A DNA stretch of 64,000 nucleotides from CAIYRG01 sp964494505 (GTDB lineage Bacteria > Pseudomonadota > Alphaproteobacteria > Micropepsales > Micropepsaceae): positions 1 through 64,000 of the forward strand of contig CAZBRO010000019.1 in NCBI GenBank assembly GCA_964494505.1, given 5' to 3'. The translations under genes were made by a program, and so were the position numbers. The notes under the pieces were generated by a model. That model was given only the letters and a program-made list of their open reading frames with translations. It was not told the origin of the DNA and ran no database searches. Position 1 is the stretch's first letter; every line of letters begins with the position of its first letter. This document shows, in pieces, positions 33,566-42,035 of the stretch.

Positions 33566-34714
33566 ATGCGTCCGAACTGGAAGATTTGCACGCTGGCCGC
33601 GGTATCGGTGCTGGCTTTGAGCGGTGTCGTGGGATTGGCAATCGGCGCGCCGGCCGCCGGCGACAAGCCGCCGACCTACAAATACGACCCAGCCTGGCCC
33701 AAGGAACTTCCCAACAAATGGACCATGGAGGGCATCACCGGGCTGTTCGTCGATAAGGACGACCATATCTGGGTGCTGAACCGGCCGCGCGATTTCGACG
33801 AGCGCGAAAACATGGCGGCAACCGATCCGCCGGCCGGGGAGTGCTGTGTGGCGCCGCCCGCGGTGATGGAATTCGACGTCAACGGGAATTTGCTGACCGC
33901 GTGGGGCGTGCCGGGTTCGATTCCGGGCTGGCCCAAATCCGAGCACACGATCTTCACCGACCGCGCCGGCAACGTCTATATCGGCGGCGCGCAGGCGGGC
34001 GACACGCTGCTGAAATTTTCCCATGACGGGAAGCTGCTTTCCGATTTCGGCCATCGCGGTCCGGCGGTCGCGGGAAACATGCAGAAGCAGGACAATCAGC
34101 AGACGGACCTTCTGCTCCGCGGCGTCGCGGCGGCGACGCTCGACGAGGACGCACACGAAATCTACATCGCCGACGGGTATCTCAATCGCCGCGTGCTGGT
34201 CTATGACTGGGATACGGGCAAGTTCAAGCGCGGCTGGGGCGCCTATGGCAAGCCGCTGTCGGAAATCAGCAACGATGCCCAGCCGCCGCACGATCCCAAG
34301 GGGCCGCCGGCCAAGGATTTCAAGTCGCCTGTGCATTGCGTGCGCATTTCCAAGGACGGCCTTGTCTATGTCTGCGACCGGGCCGGCGACCGCATCCAGG
34401 TCTTCACCAAGGAAGGCAAGTTCCTGAAGGAGTTCTTCATCGCCAACGACACGCTGCGCGGCGGTTCGGCGGGTTCGGTCGATTTCTCGCCCGATCCGGG
34501 GCAGAAATACATCTTCGTCGCCGATATCGTGAACAATGTGGTTTGGGAGCTGGAACGCGACACCGGCAAGGTGGTGGCCAAGATCGGCCATCATGGTCAC
34601 CAGGGCGGGATGTTCCATTTCGTCCATGTCGCCTTCATGGATTCGAAGGGCAACCTCTATACGGGCGAAGTGGATTCCGGAAAGCGGGTCCAGAAATTCA
34701 CGCCCGTTCCGTAA
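33566..34714 (+). CDS. Exported NHL-repeat beta-propeller protein, paralog 1
   Basis: 382 residues with a Sec signal peptide ending near IGAPAAG. The rest is a six-bladed propeller; blades show the NHL theme of D-x-x-G-N-x-Y/W (DRAGNVYIGGAQ, SKDGLVYVCDRAGDRIQVF, SKGNLYTGEV). Two further copies lie at 47275-48336 and 58499-59584, sharing the opening W-P-K...G-[L/I]-x-V-D-x-x-D motif. No catalytic residues identified; related proteins include lyases and binding proteins. GAGAGGA supports the start. Confidence 0.85.
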   Translation: MRPNWKICTLAAVSVLALSGVVGLAIGAPAAGDKPPTYKYDPAWPKELPNKWTMEGITGLFVDKDDHIWVLNRPRDFDERENMAATDPPAGECCVAPPAVMEFDVNGNLLTAWGVPGSIPGWPKSEHTIFTDRAGNVYIGGAQAGDTLLKFSHDGKLLSDFGHRGPAVAGNMQKQDNQQTDLLLRGVAAATLDEDAHEIYIADGYLNRRVLVYDWDTGKFKRGWGAYGKPLSEISNDAQPPHDPKGPPAKDFKSPVHCVRISKDGLVYVCDRAGDRIQVFTKEGKFLKEFFIANDTLRGGSAGSVDFSPDPGQKYIFVADIVNNVVWELERDTGKVVAKIGHHGHQGGMFHFVHVAFMDSKGNLYTGEVDSGKRVQKFTPVP

Positions 34715-34731
34715 AGACACTCGGTTTGGCG

Positions 34732-34771
34732 GAAAAGCCGGGAGAGGGGGCGGCCCCGTTCCCGGCTTTTC
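34732..34771 (+). terminator. Rho-independent terminator after NHL paralog 1
   Basis: GAAAAGCCGGGA and its exact complement ending CTTTTC: perfect 12-bp stem, with an inner GGGG/CCCC pair. Starts 17 bases after the stop codon and ends in TTTTC. Confidence 0.8.
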
Positions 34772-34843
34772 TGTATCCGCACGCGCGCTGACCAGTAGCG
34801 GACTGCCGCAAAATGAGCGATTCTCCCGGCGGGGGAGTCAGAC

Positions 34844-37048
34844 ATGCCAAAACAACGATTCGACCCTTCCCTTGAGGGAGGGTCGAAATTTCGAGGGCGT
34901 AGCCCGAGGAATTTCGGGGAGGGGACTTGCTGCAACAGCTCCCCCCAACGAAGCCGGTTCGCCCTTTCCCTCAAGGAGAGGGTAGGAGGCGGTATCAAAG
35001 CGCTGGCGCTTTGTTCGTCCGCGCTGGCGCTCGTTTCGCCTGCGTTTGCCGAAGAGAGCACGGCCGTTCCCGAAACCGTCCTCATCACGGCGCGTCCGCC
35101 CGATCCGGTCGGGAATCAGGCGTTCTCGACGACGCTCCTCGACGAACAGCAATTGCAGATTTCGCCCGAGCTCGACTCGGCGCTGCGCCAGGTGCCGGGC
35201 CTTTCTCTGTTCCGGCGCAATTCGAGTCTGTCCGCCAATCCCTCGGTGCAGGGCGTCTCGTTGCGTTCGATCGCGGGATCGGCCGCGGGCCGCGCGCTGG
35301 TGACGCTCGACGGGGTGCCGCAGAACGATCCCTTCGGCGGCTGGGTCATCTGGAGCTCGCTTCCCCCGGAGGACATCGAGGGCGCGGAAGTGGTGCGCGG
35401 CGCGGGCGCGGGTCCCTATGGCGCGGGCGCGCTCACCGGCGTGATTGCGCTGTTCGCGCGCGAGGGCGGGGGCCTCGTCGGCGATGCGGAGGGCGGCGAT
35501 CACGGCCAGGGACGCGCGGCGGCGGCGGGCGGGGTGCAGTTCGGTACGACCACGCTTGGCGCCAGCGCGATGTACCAGACCTCGGGCGGCTGGATACCGG
35601 TGAACGAGGCGCAGCGCGGCGCCGCCGATACGCCGGTCACCTTGAAGGCGAGCAGCATGTCGCTTCACGCCTCCGCGGAAATCGGCCCGGGCACCGTCAT
35701 CGTCGGCCGGGTCGGCGATTACGATGAGAAGCGCAATTCCGGAGTCGCCGATACGAACTCCCATGCCGAAGGCACGACGGGCAGCGTGACGATCGCCCAC
35801 CCCGAACGGCCCGGCGATCTGGGCTGGCGCGCGCAAGCCTGGTACCGCGACAGCAATCTTTCCAACACGTCCGACGCCATCGGAACGGGACGGGCGACCG
35901 CCACGCCTTCCAACAACCAGTATGCGACGCCCGCGACCGGCTGGGGCGGCAACGCGGCCGTGCGCGGCACCTTCGATATCGGCGATTGGGAAATCGGCGT
36001 GGACGGGCGCGCTGCCCAGGGCGAATCGCGGGAGCTTTTCACCTTCACCTCAGGCCAATTCCAGAACCGGCGCGTTTCCGGCGGCAAGACGGTCGTCGAG
36101 GGCGTCTATGCGGAAGGTGCGACCCGCTTCGACGGCTGGCTCGTGACCTTGGGCGCCCGTCTCGATCGTTGGGCAAATTCCGATGGACATATCATCCAGA
36201 CGAGCGCGATCACGGGCGCCCTGACTTCGACCACCTATCCGGGATCTCGCAGCGGCACCATCGCCACCGCGCGGGCCGGCGTGCGGAAGGACATCACGGA
36301 AGATCTGTATGTGCGTGCGGCCGCCTATAACGGGTTCCGCCCGGCGAGCCTCAACGAGCTCTATCGCGGCTTTCGCCTGGGCAACAATTTCACGCTGGCA
36401 AATGCGGCGCTCGCACCGGAGCGGCTGTCGGGAGCGGAAATCGGTGTGGGCGACGACACCGGCGCGTTCACCTGGAATCTGACCGGCTTCTGGAACAAGC
36501 TCTCCGACGCCATCACCAATGTGACGATCAATCATGGTCCCGGCACGTTCCCGATTGCGGGATTTCTGCCGGCCGGCGGTCTTCTGATCGAGCGTGAGAA
36601 TGTCGGTTACATCCAGGCTTATGGTGCGGAGGGCGATGCGCAATACCGGTTCAACGACATGTTTGCGGTTCGCGGGGCTTTCGCGATGACGGACGCGGAG
36701 GTGAATGGCGGCACGCAGGCGGCCCAGCTCACCGGCAAGCGGCCGTTGCAGACGCCGAAGCTGACGCTCACCGGGGGGATCGTCGCGACGCCCCATCCGC
36801 TCGTCACGCTGGAGGCGTATCTGGTCTATGAATCGCTGCGCTATTCCGACGATTTGAACACACTGCCGCTGAGCAGCGCCACGACGGTCGATACCAGGGT
36901 GACCTTCCACGCGCTGCCCGAGCTCGATGTCTATGCCGCCATCGACAATGTGTTCAACGCGGAGATCGGGTCGTCGAAGGGGGCGGACGGCGTCGTCACC
37001 ATCGACGCGCCGCGCATGTTCCGGGCCGGGATCGCGTTCCGGTATTGA
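34844..37048 (+). CDS. TonB-dependent outer-membrane receptor
   Basis: 734 residues. The signal peptide core (GIKALALCSSALALVSPAFA) begins only near residue 49. It is preceded by about 48 residues encoded by a palindromic repeat (34861-34989). The plug domain begins at PETVLITARPP and has the LRQVPGLSLF and VQGVSLRSIAG motifs; the beta barrel fills the rest, ending in FRAGIAFRY with the terminal aromatic. GGGGGAG six bases before ATG 34844 marks the start. Ligand unknown; no TonB/ExbBD nearby. Confidence 0.9.
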   Translation: MPKQRFDPSLEGGSKFRGRSPRNFGEGTCCNSSPQRSRFALSLKERVGGGIKALALCSSALALVSPAFAEESTAVPETVLITARPPDPVGNQAFSTTLLDEQQLQISPELDSALRQVPGLSLFRRNSSLSANPSVQGVSLRSIAGSAAGRALVTLDGVPQNDPFGGWVIWSSLPPEDIEGAEVVRGAGAGPYGAGALTGVIALFAREGGGLVGDAEGGDHGQGRAAAAGGVQFGTTTLGASAMYQTSGGWIPVNEAQRGAADTPVTLKASSMSLHASAEIGPGTVIVGRVGDYDEKRNSGVADTNSHAEGTTGSVTIAHPERPGDLGWRAQAWYRDSNLSNTSDAIGTGRATATPSNNQYATPATGWGGNAAVRGTFDIGDWEIGVDGRAAQGESRELFTFTSGQFQNRRVSGGKTVVEGVYAEGATRFDGWLVTLGARLDRWANSDGHIIQTSAITGALTSTTYPGSRSGTIATARAGVRKDITEDLYVRAAAYNGFRPASLNELYRGFRLGNNFTLANAALAPERLSGAEIGVGDDTGAFTWNLTGFWNKLSDAITNVTINHGPGTFPIAGFLPAGGLLIERENVGYIQAYGAEGDAQYRFNDMFAVRGAFAMTDAEVNGGTQAAQLTGKRPLQTPKLTLTGGIVATPHPLVTLEAYLVYESLRYSDDLNTLPLSSATTVDTRVTFHALPELDVYAAIDNVFNAEIGSSKGADGVVTIDAPRMFRAGIAFRY
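34861..34989. repeat. Type B1 palindromic element inside the TonB receptor gene
   Basis: Same CCCTTGAGGGAGGGTCGA block and CGGGGAGGGGAC core as the element at 3862-3972, followed by a CCCTTTCCCTC/GAGAGGG arm. It starts 17 bases into the coding region, keeps the frame, and stops just before the signal-peptide core, like Rickettsial palindromic elements. Confidence 0.7.
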
Positions 37049-37053
37049 AAAGG

Positions 37054-37105
37054 GCGAATGGCGAGTGGCGAATAGAAATATTCGCTACTCGCTGTTCGCT
37101 TTTTT
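37054..37105 (+). terminator. Type A palindrome acting as terminator, copy 3
   Basis: 21-bp stem (37054-37074 with 37079-37099) closed by a GAAA tetraloop. Mismatches are only G-T pairs, and TTTTTT follows at 37100-37105. The other strand ends in CTTTTC, so termination is likely both ways between TonB and frmA. Confidence 0.85.
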
Positions 37106-38214
37106 CAATACATCACCACGGAGCGGATGGATTTGCCTTCGTGCATCAGGTCGAAGGCGTCGTTGATCTTTTCGAGCGGCATCGTGTGGGTGATGAGATC
37201 GTCGATATTGATTCGCCCCTGCATATACCAATCGACGATTTTCGGTACATCCGTGCGGCCTCTCGCGCCGCCGAAAGCGGTGCCTTTCCAGACGCGTCCC
37301 GTCACCAGTTGGAACGGGCGGGTGGCGATTTCCTGGCCCGCGCCGGCGACGCCGATGATGACGGACATGCCCCAGCCCTTGTGACAGCATTCGAGCGCCT
37401 GACGCATGATCTTCACATTGCCGATGCATTCGAAACTGTAATCGGCGCCGCCATTCGTCAGTTCGACCAGATGCGCGACCAGATCGCCCGAAGTCTCGTG
37501 AGGGTTCACGAAATCGGTCATGCCGAGTTTTTCGGCCAAAGCGCGGCGCGCCGGATTGAGGTCGATGCCGACGATCTGCGAGGCACCCACCAGCCGCGCG
37601 CCTTGGATCACGTTGAGCCCGATGCCGCCGAGCCCGAACACCACGACGCGCGCGCCTGGTTCCACTTTTGCGGTGTTGATAACCGCGCCGATGCCGGTGG
37701 TCACGCCGCAGCCGATGTAGCAGACCTTGTCGAACGGCGCGTCGGAGCGGATTTTCGCGACCGCAATCTCCGGAAGCACGGTGAAATTCGAAAACGTCGA
37801 ACAGCCCATGTAATGCAGGATCGGCTGGCCTTTGTAGGAGAATCGGCTGCTGCCGTCGGGCATCACGCCCGCCCCCTGGGTGGTGCGGATCGCCTGGCAG
37901 AGATTGGTCTTGGGGTTCAGGCAATATTCGCATTGCCGGCATTCGGGCGTGTACAGAGGAATCACGTGATCGCCGGGCTTGACCGACGTCACGCCACGGC
38001 CCACTTCGCGCACGATGCCCGCACCTTCATGGCCGAAGATGACGGGAAAGCGCCCTTCGGGGTCTTCGCCGGAGAGCGTGAACGCATCGGTGTGACAGAT
38101 GCCGGTGGCTTTCAGCTCGACCAGCACTTCGCCGTCGCGCGGCCCATCCAACTGGACGTCCACGATTTCAAGCGGTTTCTTCGCCTCGAACGCCACGGCG
38201 GCTTTCACTTGCAT
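37105..38214 (-). CDS. frmA: S-(hydroxymethyl)glutathione dehydrogenase / class III alcohol dehydrogenase
   Basis: Oxidises the formaldehyde-glutathione adduct with NAD. 369 residues. Catalytic zinc ligands are in ATGICHTDAF, FGHEGAG and CGVTTG; structural zinc is held by the four Cys of ECRQCEYCLNPKTNLC. The NAD motif is FGLGGIGLNVIQGARL. ATG 38214 has GGAGA upstream; upstream in-frame codons are only the tandem repeat and are not coding. Formaldehyde could come from oxidative demethylation in this catabolic region. Confidence 0.94.
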   Translation of the reverse strand: MQVKAAVAFEAKKPLEIVDVQLDGPRDGEVLVELKATGICHTDAFTLSGEDPEGRFPVIFGHEGAGIVREVGRGVTSVKPGDHVIPLYTPECRQCEYCLNPKTNLCQAIRTTQGAGVMPDGSSRFSYKGQPILHYMGCSTFSNFTVLPEIAVAKIRSDAPFDKVCYIGCGVTTGIGAVINTAKVEPGARVVVFGLGGIGLNVIQGARLVGASQIVGIDLNPARRALAEKLGMTDFVNPHETSGDLVAHLVELTNGGADYSFECIGNVKIMRQALECCHKGWGMSVIIGVAGAGQEIATRPFQLVTGRVWKGTAFGGARGRTDVPKIVDWYMQGRINIDDLITHTMPLEKINDAFDLMHEGKSIRSVVMY

Positions 38215-38235
38215 ATGCAATATTCTCCGTTGCTG

Positions 38236-38468
38236 TAATCGATCCTCCCTTGCGAAGCGGGGGAGGTGCCCTGCGCAGCAGGGCGGTAATCGATCCTCCC
38301 CTTGCGAAGCGGGGGAGGTGCCCTGCGCAGCAGGGCGGTAATCGATCCTCCCCTGCGAAGCGGGGGAGGTGCCCTGCGCAGCAGGGCGGAGGGGGTACAA
38401 GGCCAGCGCAATCACGCCCCCTCCACCGCCTTCAGCGGTCCCCCTCCGCCGCGAAGCGGGGGAGGATC
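38236..38468. repeat. Tandem array of palindromic units upstream of frmA
   Basis: Three near-identical units of 51, 52 and 51 bases (38236-38286, 38287-38338, 38339-38389). Each has TCCTCCC...GGGGGAGG and CCCTGCGCAGCAGGG hairpins. A degenerate half-unit follows to 38468. The array fills almost the whole gap between the abhydrolase and frmA genes. Confidence 0.85.
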
Positions 38469-38480
38469 AAACATTGATCG

Positions 38481-40559
38481 TCATTTTAGCACATTGCTCT
38501 TTTCGGCCTCGTCGATCATGCGGTCGGCATCGGCCTGAAGCAGGAAGCCCTGCGCCACGATCTTCTGCGCGGATTCCTTCACCTTCGCCACGTAACCGGC
38601 ATGATCGTGATAGCGCTCTTCCAGCGAGAGCCGCGGATCGTCATTGGCCATGCGCTCGGCCCGGGTCTTGGCAAACGGGATGAAGCCGCCGGCATAATTG
38701 CAGAGCTGGCCCGCGTGGAAGCCTTCCGCCGTCACGTTCCAGCCGGTGTAGGTTCCAAGCGGTGCCTCGCGCAACACCACCGGCACGCCGCCCAATTCAT
38801 TGCCGTCGGCATCGACCTTGGGCGCCTTCATCGGCATCACATGCTTGATCGCGGGCGGCCATTTGCCGATCACGCCCGAGCCGTCGGCGTAGTTGAAATC
38901 CGGACCGTAATCGTAATCGAGGTTCGTATTCATGAATCCGGTGGGTGCGGCCTTCGGAACGCCCGGCACATTGTCCGGGAATCCCATCGCCTTTTTCGTG
39001 GGCTCGACCAGCGTGCCCGCGGCGATGGTGGGATAGACGCTGGCGGGCGGCGGCGTGCCCTTCATGACCCAGTCGCGGAAATGGACGCGGAGAGCGTTCA
39101 CCGTCTCGCGCTGCGGCATCGGATTGGTGGCGAAGCTTCCCTTGCCGTAGCCATTGCTGGGGCAGGCGGGAGGTGCTGCCGGAGTCGTCGTAAATCCGCC
39201 CACGCCGCCGCCATGCTGCGTGCTGCCGATGTAATAGCGGCGCACATTGTCGGGCAGCGGCACGTCTTTGTCGGCCGCCGGTCCGACATAGGACGGCGAC
39301 AGCTTCAGGCCCCACATTTCGGCCGCGCCATTGTGCTCGATGATCTTCGGGCAGGTGTTGGTGGCGGTGCAGCGGTCGAGAACGCCGGCCGCGGGCAATC
39401 CGCGGATGGTATCGGGCGAGGGGGCCCAGGTCTGCGTCCCTTCGCTGCTCGGCTGATAGAGCATCGACACGCCGTCGGGCATCGCGAAGCGGAAATTCAG
39501 CGCGATGCGCTTGCCCGCGATGATCGGCCAGGCGCCATCGAACACCTGGCGGTTCTGTTCATCCTGGTTGAAGCCCAGATGGATGAAGCCGCGGATGTAA
39601 TTGCCGGACTGCGATACGCCGCGCGTAATCGTCCAGGTGATGTTGTCGGCCAAGGGATTGGCCGTCCCCATGTCGTCGGCCTTGGCGTGCTTGAAGAAGG
39701 AATCGACATCGCGGAACGCGGCCATGCCTGCGCCCAGCACCAGCGGGTCCTTCGCGGTGTACACGATCTGATAGAGCAGCTTCGGATCGAAGCCGCCTTT
39801 GATACAAATCTGCGAGGGATCGGGTGTGCCCGGGAAGGGGTGGTCGGCGTCGCATTTGGCGAACGCCCAATCGGAAGCTGCGACCTCTTTCTCGCCCTCG
39901 ACCTTGCCGTCCATGGTCTCATGCGTGTGCGTGACCATCTTCGCCTTGGAGGTATCGAGCGAGAACGGCTTGTAGGGGACCACATTGGTGTGGATGAACA
40001 TTGCCTGCGAGGAAGGCCCGCTCGCATTCATGATGCGCGCCATGACGGGGCCGGTGATCGGCGATCCGTCCGGATTGTGCGCCACGGGTACTACGACATA
40101 GTCGTTGTTTTCCTTGGGCGCGGTGGCGCCGGTGGCATCGCCCTGCCAGCCCGAAGAGAGACCCACATCGCCGAAATTGCGTTCGGCCGGAACGATGGTC
40201 AGCCGCCCGCCGCGATTGGGTACGTCGTGCCACATCAGATGGCTCGCTTTTGCCATATCGATAGGCTTCACGATCTGGAAGGTCGCCATGTATTCGACCA
40301 TGCCCTTCGCATTCTTCGGCGCGAGCGCAATGTCCTGGATGATGGCGTTGTGCGGGTCCTTGGGGTCGAGCTCGCCATAGGCCTTGCCGACAAGGGTTTC
40401 GTACTGGCCGGCATTGCCGAAGCTCTGGCCGTTGAAGGCGGGCGAGGTTTTCTTTTCGATGACGATCTTCGTCACCCGGGCATTGGCGTCCGGTGCGGCG
40501 ACGGTAGCGACGATGATCCCTGCGGCTGTGGCAAGAAGCGCGCTGCGAATGGATTTCAT
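38481..40559 (-). CDS. Exported alpha/beta-hydrolase domain protein (PF20091 type)
   Basis: 692 residues with a Sec signal ending near DANARV. The nucleophile Ser is in TRGVSQSGNYIRGF (G-x-S-x-S-G), with candidate Glu in IIEHNGAAEMWG and His in IGSTQHGGG. Domain size and the C-terminal RYHDHAGYVAKVK fit the alpha/beta hydrolase domain family found beside secreted oxidoreductases. GGGAGG precedes the ATG. Co-directional with the SGNH hydrolase gene, 67 bases upstream. Confidence 0.82.
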   Translation of the reverse strand: MKSIRSALLATAAGIIVATVAAPDANARVTKIVIEKKTSPAFNGQSFGNAGQYETLVGKAYGELDPKDPHNAIIQDIALAPKNAKGMVEYMATFQIVKPIDMAKASHLMWHDVPNRGGRLTIVPAERNFGDVGLSSGWQGDATGATAPKENNDYVVVPVAHNPDGSPITGPVMARIMNASGPSSQAMFIHTNVVPYKPFSLDTSKAKMVTHTHETMDGKVEGEKEVAASDWAFAKCDADHPFPGTPDPSQICIKGGFDPKLLYQIVYTAKDPLVLGAGMAAFRDVDSFFKHAKADDMGTANPLADNITWTITRGVSQSGNYIRGFIHLGFNQDEQNRQVFDGAWPIIAGKRIALNFRFAMPDGVSMLYQPSSEGTQTWAPSPDTIRGLPAAGVLDRCTATNTCPKIIEHNGAAEMWGLKLSPSYVGPAADKDVPLPDNVRRYYIGSTQHGGGVGGFTTTPAAPPACPSNGYGKGSFATNPMPQRETVNALRVHFRDWVMKGTPPPASVYPTIAAGTLVEPTKKAMGFPDNVPGVPKAAPTGFMNTNLDYDYGPDFNYADGSGVIGKWPPAIKHVMPMKAPKVDADGNELGGVPVVLREAPLGTYTGWNVTAEGFHAGQLCNYAGGFIPFAKTRAERMANDDPRLSLEERYHDHAGYVAKVKESAQKIVAQGFLLQADADRMIDEAEKSNVLK

Positions 40560-40626
40560 GATGACCTCCCGATGGTCCCTGTCCCGTCAATGAGATTACC
40601 CGAAAGCGATGAAAGCCGGAAACGCG

Positions 40627-41853
40627 CTACCGCGCGCCGAAGACGCCCAGATCGACCGATTTGCCCATCTGGAAATACCCGATGGGAGCGGGATGCACCC
40701 CGTCGCCGCAGCCATAGGCCTGCTGGATCACATCGGGATGCTCGGGATCGCGCACCACGCGATCGAAATCGAGCACCGCGTCGAAGCCCGCGTCTTTGCG
40801 TATCCACGCATTGACCTCGTTCTTCACCTTGGTCTTGCGCTCGTCGAACAGAGCGAGATTGCCGGCAATCGGGTACGCGTTCGCCCTCGGAAGGATGGTC
40901 ACGCCGACGATCTTGAGGCCCTTCGCATGCACGCGGGCGATGATGTCCTTCATGCCCGAAATCAGCTGCTCTGTGGTCGCGCCCCTCGCAATGTCGTTGG
41001 TGCCTTCGAAGAACACGACATGGGAAACGCCCGCATGCGAAAGCACGTCGCGCTCCAGCCGGTCCACGCCGGTGGGCGAACCGACCGGCGGGTTGTAGCC
41101 CGGCGCGTCGATCACCGTGTTGCCGCCGATGCCTTCGTTGACGACCGCAAGCCGGATCGGATTCTGCAGCGCCAGACGCTGCGAGACGATGTCCTCCCAG
41201 CGGTCATGCGCGTCCAGCGTGGTGCAGGTGCCGTCGGTGATGGAATCCCCGAACGCGACGATGGTGGTCGCTCCGCCCATGGGCCGTACATCGATGCTCT
41301 TCAGCCAGAACATCGCCGTCGTCTTGCCGGTGAAGCCCTTGCCGTCGGCGGAGTCCGTCTGATCGCCTGCGCCATTATCCGTGAAATAAGAGGTCACCTG
41401 CGCGTTGCCGTGCTGGCTCGGCTGCACATCCGCTCCCGTGACGAACAGGCTCACGCCGATATCCTGCTGCGCGTCCACATGCATCGCGACCGCATCGCTT
41501 TCGACCGAGCCGCCGGCAGGGATCGTCACGCTTCCCTTGCCGCCGAAGGTCACCGGCTTCACCAGCCCCACCGCCAGCGCCGGCCCCCGCACGCGCGGGC
41601 CCAACGTCGCACGGGCAAAGGTGACGGGCGTCTTACCGAAGGTGTTGTCCAGCCGGATGCGGACCGCGTCCCCCGGCAGCGTCACGCGTGCGATCATGCG
41701 CACGCTCGCGTTGGTGATCTTGGTCTGCGCGGCGAGGCCCTGCTGCGAGGTGCCCCAGGCGGTCACCCAATTCGCGTTCTGTGCCGATGCCGGCGCGGCC
41801 AGCAGAATGGCTGCCAACCCGAGCAGGCTGGAAATTCTCATCTTCGCGCGCAT
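40627..41853 (-). CDS. Exported SGNH/GDSL hydrolase
   Basis: 408 residues with a Sec signal ending APASAQ. The SGNH set is readable: Ser in FGDSITDG (block I), Gly in NEGIGGN, Asn in FEGTNDIA and Asp/His in GDGVHPAP. The N-terminal 170 residues form an extra beta domain. Likely a periplasmic esterase or deacetylase. GGGAGGG supports ATG 41853. Divergent from the GMC gene. Confidence 0.88.
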   Translation of the reverse strand: MRAKMRISSLLGLAAILLAAPASAQNANWVTAWGTSQQGLAAQTKITNASVRMIARVTLPGDAVRIRLDNTFGKTPVTFARATLGPRVRGPALAVGLVKPVTFGGKGSVTIPAGGSVESDAVAMHVDAQQDIGVSLFVTGADVQPSQHGNAQVTSYFTDNGAGDQTDSADGKGFTGKTTAMFWLKSIDVRPMGGATTIVAFGDSITDGTCTTLDAHDRWEDIVSQRLALQNPIRLAVVNEGIGGNTVIDAPGYNPPVGSPTGVDRLERDVLSHAGVSHVVFFEGTNDIARGATTEQLISGMKDIIARVHAKGLKIVGVTILPRANAYPIAGNLALFDERKTKVKNEVNAWIRKDAGFDAVLDFDRVVRDPEHPDVIQQAYGCGDGVHPAPIGYFQMGKSVDLGVFGAR

Positions 41854-42035
41854 GCCGGTCCCTCCCTCATGTCGCGGGGGCTAAAAACTAGCGCATCGGT
41901 TGCACCCAATCCAGGAGACCCGGGCTCCTTGATTCCCCGCAGGCCGCGGCGCGGTTGGCGTCGTGGCTTGGGATGAGGCCCCATTTCGTTCAGAATTGCG
42001 CATTCGCGTATAGGTCCCGGGAAATTCGTCGCTAG

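Noticed and set aside
38236..38389. CRISPR-like array
   Set aside because: Units are directly adjacent with no unique spacers, and no cas genes are present.
38215..38415. N-terminal 67-codon extension of frmA
   Set aside because: The extension is only translated tandem repeat; ATG 38214 has a good ribosome binding site and matches the family start.
38601..40814. Plus-strand open frame of 737 codons opposite the abhydrolase gene
   Set aside because: Arg/His/Gly-rich composition, no domain, no ribosome binding site. It is a GC-bias mirror of a real gene with signal peptide and catalytic motif.
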